From: Gemmatimonadales bacterium
Lineage (GTDB): Bacteria; Gemmatimonadota; Gemmatimonadetes; Gemmatimonadales; GWC2-71-9
Direction: 5' to 3'
Assembly: GCA_013816685.1 (NCBI GenBank)
Contig: JACDDX010000018.1
Span: forward strand, 1 to 12,010
Length of the DNA: 12,010 nucleotides
In this document: one piece after another, positions 6,476-12,010 of the stretch
Position numbering within the stretch: position 1 is the stretch's first letter
Layout of the letters: each line of letters begins with the position of its first letter
Made by a program: the position numbers and the translations under genes
The notes under the pieces: model-generated
Seen by the model: only the letters and a program-made list of their open reading frames with translations
Databases searched by the model: none
Told to the model about the DNA's origin: nothing

Positions 6476-7698
6476 CCTGCCCGCCGGAGCGGCAGCGACA
6501 TGCAGCGCGGGCCGCCGCCGCCGCGTGCGAGCTCGGCCCCCTCGATGGTGATCACAGTGCGGTGCTTGGCGTCGGTCCAGTCGTCGAACGCGAGGAAGTT
6601 GACCGCCGGGACGATGCGGAAGCCGGCGGCCTGCAGCTCGCAGAGCGTCGCCTCGTTGCGGCGATAGCTCACGATGGTGCCGGGCCGCACCGCGAGGAAG
6701 TTGCAGGCCGAGCTCCACTGCTCCCGCTCCTGGCTGGTGCGGTGGGTTCCACCGGCGAAGACCGGTTCCATCGGCATGCCCGCCTCGCGCAGCGCGGTAA
6801 AGAAATCGGACCGCTCGTGGACGGTGTCCTCGCCTTTCCGGCGATGCAGCACCGCGCGGCGTTCGGGCCCGACGAAAAACGGCGGATGGACGACGCACAA
6901 TCCGTGGTCGATCTGGGTGAAGATCATGTCGAGATGAATCGCCGTCGGTGCCTTGGGCATGACCACGACGAGGACGTCGGTGGCGAGCCCGCGCTCGAAG
7001 ACGGTGTCGCAGAGCTGATCGATGGCGGCCGGCGACGAGCGTTCGCTGAATCCGACCACCAGCAGGTCGGGGCTGAGGTAGTGGACGTCTCCGCCCTCTA
7101 GCGTGTAATTGCTGCGCTTCTCCTCGCTCCCGTCATAAAGCAGTCCGGCGTTCCCGAGCTCGGGATGGAACTGGAACAGCGCCTTGATCAGCAGCTCCTC
7201 GGTCCAGCGCACGCCGTAGCGCATCGAGCCCACCACCGCGTGCGGGCCGATCACGATGCCGATATCACGGGGAAAGAACAGATTGGGCAGCGGCGGAAAG
7301 GCGAATCCGGTCTCGTTGAGCGCCCGGCTGAACGGCCCGGTCTCCTCCACGGTGCCCTCGATCATCATCTCGACGATCTGGGTCGGCGGCAGCGTCGAGA
7401 GCCGCCTCGCGAGCTCGTCGGACGGCACGATGTCCATCGTCTTGCTGATCAGGAAATCGCGCCCCTCCTCCTGTTCCAGCACCTCGGCCAGGAGATCGCG
7501 CACCTGCAGCACCCGGGCGAAGCGGCGGAGCACCGACACGAACTGCCGGTGCTCGCGCTGCGCCACCTCGACGTCGATGATGTCGTCGTAGAGGTAATCG
7601 GCCCGGTTTCCCGGCGTGACAGCCGTGAGCTCGCGCCCCGGCGCGTGCACCAGCACCGACTCGAGTTGTCCGATCTCCGACGTCACCTGGACAGGCAT
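6472..7698 (-). CDS. Arginine deiminase family protein
   Basis: Arginine deiminase converts arginine to citrulline and ammonia. The 408-residue length is typical. Signatures of the guanidine-modifying fold are present: LPNLFFPRD (Asp145), LEGGD (Glu201, Asp204), HLDMIFT (His255, Asp257), REQWSSACNFLAVRPG (326-340) and the C-terminal GGGGPRCMSLPL with the nucleophile Cys399. All expected catalytic residues are found; FPRD replaces the common FTRD. There is no signal peptide. No ornithine carbamoyltransferase or carbamate kinase gene is next to it, so a role in the ATP-yielding arginine pathway is not supported by context. A related amidinotransferase or agmatine-type activity is less likely, given the GPRCMS ending. 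The ATG at 7698 was chosen because VTSEIGQLESVLVHAPG then falls at the usual N-terminal place; no Shine-Dalgarno sequence is visible. Confidence 0.88.
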   Translation of the reverse strand: MPVQVTSEIGQLESVLVHAPGRELTAVTPGNRADYLYDDIIDVEVAQREHRQFVSVLRRFARVLQVRDLLAEVLEQEEGRDFLISKTMDIVPSDELARRLSTLPPTQIVEMMIEGTVEETGPFSRALNETGFAFPPLPNLFFPRDIGIVIGPHAVVGSMRYGVRWTEELLIKALFQFHPELGNAGLLYDGSEEKRSNYTLEGGDVHYLSPDLLVVGFSERSSPAAIDQLCDTVFERGLATDVLVVVMPKAPTAIHLDMIFTQIDHGLCVVHPPFFVGPERRAVLHRRKGEDTVHERSDFFTALREAGMPMEPVFAGGTHRTSQEREQWSSACNFLAVRPGTIVSYRRNEATLCELQAAGFRIVPAVNFLAFDDWTDAKHRTVITIEGAELARGGGGPRCMSLPLRRAG

Positions 7699-7738
7699 GC
7701 GTGAAGGTAGGCGCGGCGGCGCTGCCGGTGCCAGTGGT

Positions 7739-9424
7739 CTACCGACGCGTCCCGGGCCCACGCAGCACCCGGCCCGGCAATGCCCCGGTGGCCCGGCCAT
7801 CCGCGATCACCGGCGCGCCGTTCACCAGCACCCACCGCATCCCCTCGGCGAGCTGGTTCGGGGCGGCGAAGGTCGCCCGGTCGCGGACATGGGCCGGATC
7901 GAAGACGACGACATCGGCCCACATGCCGAGCTTGAGCACCCCGCGGTCGCCGAAGCCCATCCGCTGCGCCGGCAGCGAGGTGAACTTCCGGATCGCGTCC
8001 TCCAGCGTCAGCAGCCGCTCCTCGCGGACGTACTTCCGGATGATCCGGGGAAAGGTGCCGTAGGCCCGCGGATGCGGGTGGTCCCGGCCCAGCGTCCCGT
8101 CGGGCGAGGTGCCCTGCGAATCGTTGTTGACCGAGGTCCACGGCTGCCGGAGGGCGAGGGCCACGTCGCGCTCGCTCATGCCGAACACCGCGACATAGGT
8201 GTAGCCCGCATCCTCGACCAGCAGGTCGAAAAGCGCGTCGATCGCGTCGGTGCCCCGCGCCTTTGCCACCTCCGCGAGCGTCTTCCCCTGAAATTTCACC
8301 AGCGCTGGATTCTGGACCGCACCGATCAGCACCGCCTCGGGTCCCGGGATCTCCTGCCACTCGTTGTCCCAGCCGCCGCCGTGCGCCAGCATCTCGGTCC
8401 GGATGCGGGCGCGCGTGGACCGGACCCGGAGCCGCTCGAGCATGCGCGCGGTGCCGCCGTCGTGCGCCCAGGGCGGGATGAACGCGGACATCGAGTTGAA
8501 CCAGGCCGGATACGCGTAGGTGTCGGCGGCGATGTCCACGCCCGCGGCGCGCGCCGAATCGATCTTCGCCACGATCGCCGGCATCCGCCCCCAGTTCGCC
8601 CGGCCCGCGGCCTTGAGATGCCAGATCTCGACCGGCAGGCCCGCCTCGCGTCCGATCCGGATCGCCTCGTCGAGCGCCGGCATGATGGCGTCGCCCTCCG
8701 AGCGCAGGTGCGTGGCGTATCGGCCGCCCGCCTTCGACGCCTCTCGCGCCAGCGCGATCAGCTCCCGGGTGGACGCGTAGGGAGCCGGGGGATACTGCAG
8801 CGAGGTCGAGAGGCCGACCGCGCCGTCCCGCATCGCCGACGCAACCAGCGCGCGCATGCTGTCGAGCTCGGCCTTCGAGGGCGCGCGGTTGCTGTCGGCG
8901 AGCACCATGCGCCGCACCTGCGTCGCGCCGACGAAATGCGCGACGTTGATGCCGATGCCCTGCCGCTCCAGCCGGGCGAAGTATTCCCTCAAGGTCCGCC
9001 AGTCGGGTCTGATGCCGAGTCGGGCGTAGCCGGCGCTGTCCGCGGTGACGATCTCAGCGTTGAGCGGCGCGGCCGAGCCGCCCTCGCCGGTTACCTCGGT
9101 CGTGATGCCCTGGAAGATCTTCGACGGCAGGTGCGGCTCCACCAGGATGCTGAGATCCGACTGTCCCAGCATGTCGATGAAGCCGGGGGCTACGACCATG
9201 CCGCGGGCGTCGATCGTGCGCCGCGCCGCTGCGTCGCCCAGCCGTCCGATCGCGGCGATCCGCCCGCCGCGGATCGCGACGTCACCCGCGTACCAGGGCG
9301 AGCCGGTGCCATCGATGATGCGGCCGCCCCGGATAAGCACGTCGTACGGCGTCGGTCGCTGCTGAGCGGCCACGGGCGTGAGGACGAGGAGAGCGGCGAA
9401 CAGCAGGGCTATCGATACAGGCAT
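7739..9424 (-). CDS. Secreted amidohydrolase, N-acyl-D-amino-acid deacylase family
   Basis: This 561-residue amidohydrolase-superfamily protein is probably exported. A hydrophobic N-terminus (residues 5-17) ends at VAA-QQ, a likely signal peptidase I site after residue 20, although the segment before it lacks positive charge. DVLIRGGRIIDGTGSPWYAGDVAI (28-51) and VLKLGMWADVVVFDP (496-510) are the two halves of the beta-sandwich typical of the family. His239 (ATHLRSEG), His269 (IWHLKAAG) and Asp435 (NNDSQG, before HPRAYGTFPRI) match D-aminoacylase metal and catalytic positions. The usual HxH is replaced by Leu86 and Gln88 in GFIDMLGQSD, and the metal-ligand Cys by Glu114 in GEGGSAAP. The substrate is uncertain; N-acyl-D-amino acids or D-residue peptides are possible. 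The start lies 24 bases after the rex stop in the same frame, so it may be co-transcribed with rex. Confidence 0.9.
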   Translation of the reverse strand: MPVSIALLFAALLVLTPVAAQQRPTPYDVLIRGGRIIDGTGSPWYAGDVAIRGGRIAAIGRLGDAAARRTIDARGMVVAPGFIDMLGQSDLSILVEPHLPSKIFQGITTEVTGEGGSAAPLNAEIVTADSAGYARLGIRPDWRTLREYFARLERQGIGINVAHFVGATQVRRMVLADSNRAPSKAELDSMRALVASAMRDGAVGLSTSLQYPPAPYASTRELIALAREASKAGGRYATHLRSEGDAIMPALDEAIRIGREAGLPVEIWHLKAAGRANWGRMPAIVAKIDSARAAGVDIAADTYAYPAWFNSMSAFIPPWAHDGGTARMLERLRVRSTRARIRTEMLAHGGGWDNEWQEIPGPEAVLIGAVQNPALVKFQGKTLAEVAKARGTDAIDALFDLLVEDAGYTYVAVFGMSERDVALALRQPWTSVNNDSQGTSPDGTLGRDHPHPRAYGTFPRIIRKYVREERLLTLEDAIRKFTSLPAQRMGFGDRGVLKLGMWADVVVFDPAHVRDRATFAAPNQLAEGMRWVLVNGAPVIADGRATGALPGRVLRGPGTRR

Positions 9425-9448
9425 GAGGAGGGCGACCTGGAAGGTGGG

Positions 9449-10084
9449 CTAGGACGCTTCGGCACTCCGGTGAGCCAGGGCATAGCTCAGCGTTTCCAGC
9501 TCCAGCGCGAGATTGACGGTCTTGACCACCACGTCGTCGGGCACGGCGAGCTGGACCGGCGCGAAGTTGAGGATCGCCTTGACGCCGAGCTGGATCAGCC
9601 GGTTGGTGACCGCCTGCGCGACCTCAGCGGGCGTCACCAGCACCGCCATGTCGATGGGATGGCGGACCAGCTCCTCCTCCAGGGCGGCCACGTCAAGCAC
9701 GGTGAGCCCGTTCCACTGGTGCCCGACCTTGGAGGCATCGGCGTCGAAGATGGCGACGATGTCAAAGCCGCGCTGCCGGAACCCGCGGTACTGCGCGAGG
9801 GCGCTGCCGATTTTTCCCGCCCCGACGAGTGCGACCCGGTAGCGGCGCTTGAGCCCCAGAATTTCGCGAAGCTGCTCGGCGAGCTCGGGCACCGGATAGC
9901 CCAGTCCGCGCTTGCCGAACGACCCGAAAAACGAAAGATCCTTCCGCACCTGCGCGGAGGTGGTGCCGCCCAGCGAGGCGAGCGCCCCGGAGCTCACCGT
10001 TCCCAGTCCCTGGTGCTCGAATTCCTCGAGATGCCGCAGGTAAACCGAAAGCCGGCGGACCGTCGATTCGGCGACTCTACGCAT
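9449..10084 (-). CDS. rex: Redox-sensing transcriptional repressor Rex
   Basis: Rex senses the cytoplasmic NADH/NAD+ ratio and represses fermentation and respiration genes when NADH is low. The 211 residues comprise an N-terminal winged helix (to about 80) with TTSAQVRKDLSFFGSFGKRGLGY (41-63), and a Rossmann domain with VALVGAGKIGSALAQYRGF (84-102). IFDAD (112-116), ILNFAPVQLAVP and a C-terminal helix (193-205) follow. The start is ATG at 10084. An ATG at 10132 would place the operator inside the coding region and overlap rsmA, and MRRVAESTVRRLSVYLRHLEE matches the family start. No Shine-Dalgarno sequence is visible. A perfect Rex operator lies ten bases upstream, so it is probably autoregulated. 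Confidence 0.96.
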   Translation of the reverse strand: MRRVAESTVRRLSVYLRHLEEFEHQGLGTVSSGALASLGGTTSAQVRKDLSFFGSFGKRGLGYPVPELAEQLREILGLKRRYRVALVGAGKIGSALAQYRGFRQRGFDIVAIFDADASKVGHQWNGLTVLDVAALEEELVRHPIDMAVLVTPAEVAQAVTNRLIQLGVKAILNFAPVQLAVPDDVVVKTVNLALELETLSYALAHRSAEAS

Positions 10085-10093
10085 GACCGGGAA

Positions 10094-10115
10094 TTTTGTG
10101 AAACATTTCACAAAA
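10094..10115. promoter_or_regulatory. Rex operator upstream of rex
   Basis: A perfect palindrome has arms TTTTGTGAAA (10094-10103) and TTTCACAAAA (10106-10115) around a central CA. It contains TTGTGA-N6-TCACAA, the established Rex binding consensus. It fills most of the 32-base gap between rsmA and rex, and touches the predicted -10 box (10119-10114). Bound Rex should therefore block transcription of rex and of anything co-transcribed with it. Confidence 0.93.
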
Positions 10116-10142
10116 GCTATCCCGCCGTCCAACCTCCGTCAA
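10114..10142 (-). promoter_or_regulatory. Sigma-70-type promoter of rex
   Basis: TTGACG (10142-10137) is followed after 17 bases by TAGCTT (10119-10114). Both overlap the end of rsmA: the TAG of the -10 box is the rsmA stop codon. Transcription would begin near 10107, inside the Rex operator, leaving a leader of about 23 bases before the rex ATG. The -10 box is weak by itself, but it is identical in sequence and spacing to the one before infC. Confidence 0.55.
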
Positions 10143-10911
10143 CGAGCCCGCAGTACAGCCCGACGAATTGCTCCGGCGCCAGTTGCTCGGGACGCTCTGT
10201 CGGCACCATCGCCGCACTCTCGATGAGGGCGTGCACCCGCTCGCTCTCCCAGCCGGTGAATTCCCGGAGCCCACGAAGCAGCTGTTTTCGGCGATACGAG
10301 AACAGCCCCACCACCAGCCGGCGGAATGCTCGCCGCTCGGCATCGGGCACCAGCGGGATGGCGCGTGGGGTCAGGCGCAGCACCGCCGAATCCACATCGG
10401 GCCTTGGCCGGAACGCGCCGGCCGGCACGCTGAAGAGCCGCTCGGCCGTGGCCGCTGCCTGTACGCCCACCGTGAGTGCTCCGTATTCGCCCGTCCCCGG
10501 CGCCGCGATCAGCCGATCCGCCACTTCGCGCTGCACCAAGAAGACCAGCCGCCTCGGCGGCGGCGGGTCCAGCGCCTTGTCGATCAGTGGGGTGGTGATG
10601 TTGTAGGGGATGTTGCCGGCCAGCAGGTAGTCGCTGCCCGCGACCGATCGCCAGTCCAGCTCGAGCGCGTCGCCTTCCACGACCGTGACGTTGTGGAAGC
10701 GCGCCTGGAGTGCGTCCGCCAGGTCGCGGTCCTTCTCGATCGCGATGACGCGTCCGGCGCGCTCGGCGAGCGCGGCCGTGAGTCCGCCCGGACCCGGCCC
10801 GATTTCGAGCACGGTGTCGGACGGTCCCGCGCCGAGGGCGTCCGCGATGCGGGCGAGGATCCGGGGGTCGGAGAGGAAATGCTGTCCGAGGCGCCGCTTG
10901 GGCCTCGGCAC
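10117..10911 (-). CDS. rsmA: 16S rRNA (adenine-1518/1519 N6) dimethyltransferase
   Basis: RsmA (KsgA) dimethylates two adjacent adenines near the 3' end of 16S rRNA late in small-subunit assembly. The protein has 264 residues. KRRLGQHFLSD (6-15) is the family N-terminus. The S-adenosylmethionine site is EIGPGPGGLT (36-45), with Glu59 in IAIEKD and GDALELDW (80-87). The catalytic motif is NIPYN (100-104), where NLPYN is usual. FRPRPDVDSAVLRL and FSYRRKQLLRGL mark the C-terminal part. The start is GTG at 10911-10909, with GAGG eight bases upstream. That Shine-Dalgarno-like stretch comes from one copy of a 17-bp tandem duplication at the junction with the phosphatase gene. The stop is immediately followed by the Rex operator. 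Confidence 0.96.
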   Translation of the reverse strand: MPRPKRRLGQHFLSDPRILARIADALGAGPSDTVLEIGPGPGGLTAALAERAGRVIAIEKDRDLADALQARFHNVTVVEGDALELDWRSVAGSDYLLAGNIPYNITTPLIDKALDPPPPRRLVFLVQREVADRLIAAPGTGEYGALTVGVQAAATAERLFSVPAGAFRPRPDVDSAVLRLTPRAIPLVPDAERRAFRRLVVGLFSYRRKQLLRGLREFTGWESERVHALIESAAMVPTERPEQLAPEQFVGLYCGLVDGGWTAG

Positions 10912-10935
10912 CGCTAGAGCCTCGGCACCGCTAGA
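10902..10935. repeat. 17-bp perfect tandem duplication at the phosphatase-rsmA junction
   Basis: GCCTCGGCACCGCTAGA occurs twice, back to back (10902-10918 and 10919-10935). The pair spans the stop codon of the phosphatase gene, the 19-base gap and the rsmA start codon. Each copy contains, on the minus strand, a TAG and a GTG CCG AGG start. Only the copy nearer rsmA leads into the rsmA reading frame; the other reads GTG CCG AGG CTC TAG. Confidence 0.95.
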
Positions 10936-12010
10936 TCCTCAGCACCAGAATCGTGCGGTCGTCGATCGCCTCCCCGCCGAATGCGTCCGCGCCGGCCAGC
11001 ACCGCCTGGACGATCGCCTCGGGCATCTCGGTGCGGTGAGCACACACCGCGTCGAGCAGCCGCGCCTCCCCGAACCGTTCGCCCGCCTCGTTCCGCATGT
11101 CCACCAGCCCATCGGTCCAGAGCACCAGCAGATCGGTGCCGACGGTCCACGGCACCTGCTTGCGGTGGATGCTGCCCACCCGGGCGAGTCCCAGCGGCGG
11201 GGCGGTCGCCTCCAGCCGCTCGGGGTCGCCGAAGCGAGGGACCCGGAATGCGTACGGATGGCCGGCGTTGGAGAAAGCGAGACTGCCGGTTAGCGGATCG
11301 AGCACCCCATAGAACACGCTGAAGTACATCTCGGTGGTGGAGAGCTCGGTGGACAGACTCTCGTGCAGGGCGGTAAGCGTTTCGTCGGGGGTGACCGACG
11401 CGGCGGCGTGGATGCCGGCCGCGGACATCACCAGCGCCATCACCAGTGCCGCCGAGAAGCCGTGTGACGCGACGTCGCCGAGCATGACGCCGACGCGGCC
11501 CCGGCCGAGGCGGGTGAAGGTGTAGAAGTCGCCGCCGACGGAATCGGCCGGGATGCATCGGGCCGCGACGAGCGCGTCGCCCTGCAGCACGCCGGGCGAC
11601 GGCAGCAGCTTGAGCTGGAGGTCGTGAGCGAGCTGAAGCTCGCGGCGGAGCCCCTGCTGGAGCAGGTCGCGCTCGACCAGGCGTGCGTTCTCGATGGCAG
11701 CGCCGATCTGGTTGGCGACGGCTGACATCAGCTTCCGGTCGCCGGCGCTGAAGCGATCGCCACCGAGCCGGTCGGTGAGATTGATGACGCCGACGCAGCG
11801 CAGCGGTGCTCCCGCCGCGGCGTACATGATCGGCAGGCTCAGGAACGCCCGGCCGCGATAGCCGCGGTCGGCGCCGCAGTCGCCAGGGGACGAGTCGGGG
11901 TCGGTTGGATCGGAGGCGATCAGCCGCCGCTCGCGCCACACTCGCGCGGCCACGGAGCAGTCGTCCTCGACCGGCACCGGGGTGAGGCCGTCAGCGCCGA
12001 AGCCCTGCGC
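10931..12010 (-). CDS. GAF domain / SpoIIE-type PP2C serine phosphatase, N-terminus cut by window edge
   Basis: The 359 residues visible are the C-terminal part of a sensor phosphatase. The frame is open to the right edge, so the GTG at 11977 is not the start. The first 110 or so residues end a GAF-type sensor domain (VGVINLTDRLGGDRFSAGD, MSAVANQIGAAIENARLVERD). A linker helix, RELQLAHDLQLKLLPS, follows, as in RsbU-like proteins. The phosphatase domain has SVGGDFYTF and GVMLGDVASHGFSAALVMA, with metal-binding aspartates, then FSNAGHPYAFRV, LVLWTDGLVDMRNEAGERFG and the terminal IDDRTILVLRI. Such proteins usually dephosphorylate anti-anti-sigma factors in partner-switching stress or developmental signalling. 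No partner genes are in the window. It lies 19 bases before rsmA, and their junction carries a 17-bp duplication. Confidence 0.93.
   Translation of the reverse strand, partial: AQGFGADGLTPVPVEDDCSVAARVWRERRLIASDPTDPDSSPGDCGADRGYRGRAFLSLPIMYAAAGAPLRCVGVINLTDRLGGDRFSAGDRKLMSAVANQIGAAIENARLVERDLLQQGLRRELQLAHDLQLKLLPSPGVLQGDALVAARCIPADSVGGDFYTFTRLGRGRVGVMLGDVASHGFSAALVMALVMSAAGIHAAASVTPDETLTALHESLSTELSTTEMYFSVFYGVLDPLTGSLAFSNAGHPYAFRVPRFGDPERLEATAPPLGLARVGSIHRKQVPWTVGTDLLVLWTDGLVDMRNEAGERFGEARLLDAVCAHRTEMPEAIVQAVLAGADAFGGEAIDDRTILVLRI

Noticed and set aside
7699..7738. Possible promoter for the arginine deiminase-like gene in the 40-base gap
   Set aside because: No -35/-10 pair like those before infC and rex, and no Shine-Dalgarno sequence, could be found; only a short GC-rich pairing stretch is present.
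10085..10132. Upstream start for rex at 10132
   Set aside because: It would translate through the Rex operator and overlap the end of rsmA; the family N-terminus begins at the ATG at 10084.
7616..10606. A 996-codon open frame on the plus strand
   Set aside because: It lies antisense to the arginine deiminase-like, amidohydrolase, rex and rsmA genes, all of which have clear family motifs. Its product is Arg/Gly/His-rich with no recognisable domain, as expected when GC-rich codons leave the opposite strand without stops.
10914..11939. A 341-codon minus-strand frame overlapping the phosphatase gene
   Set aside because: It is out of frame with the GAF/SpoIIE-type protein, is Arg/Ala-rich and shows no domain.

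Overview
This is a G+C-rich window (about two-thirds G+C by eye) from a bacterial chromosome. It is almost wholly coding, and every supported gene lies on the minus strand. Housekeeping genes dominate, and I see no prophage, insertion sequence, CRISPR array, tRNA or rRNA. The mix of a Rex redox repressor, a secreted D-aminoacylase-like amidohydrolase, a SpoIIE-type phosphatase and an infC-rpmI-rplT-pheS-pheT cluster in a high-GC genome suggests Gemmatimonadota or a similar soil phylum. That is an inference from gene style, not a proven placement.

In order of transcription (high to low coordinates), the window opens with a GAF/SpoIIE-type PP2C phosphatase cut by the right edge. Next comes rsmA (16S rRNA dimethyltransferase), then rex, which has a perfect Rex operator just before its start codon. 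A secreted amidohydrolase of the N-acyl-D-amino-acid deacylase family follows 24 bases after rex. Then come three tightly coupled genes: an arginine deiminase family protein, a DEDDh 3'-5' exonuclease, and an MBL-fold hydrolase. Each adjacent pair overlaps by four bases.

The second half is the translation operon: infC (IF3), rpmI (L35), rplT (L20), pheS and pheT. The left edge cuts pheT at the start of its last domain. A TTGACA-N17-TAGCTT promoter at the end of the MBL gene appears to start this operon. It is followed by a leader of about 180 bases that contains a terminator-like hairpin with a U-tract. After the hairpin come a perfect GGAGGT Shine-Dalgarno sequence and what appears to be a CTG start codon for infC. 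This looks like a transcription attenuator combined with the rare-start-codon control typical of infC.

rex has a matching promoter, TTGACG-N17-TAGCTT. In both promoters the -10 box begins with the TAG stop codon of the preceding gene. The infC leader, the paired promoters and the Rex operator are the observations most worth following. The rest of the window is conventional. Several very long plus-strand frames are antisense shadows of the conserved genes.
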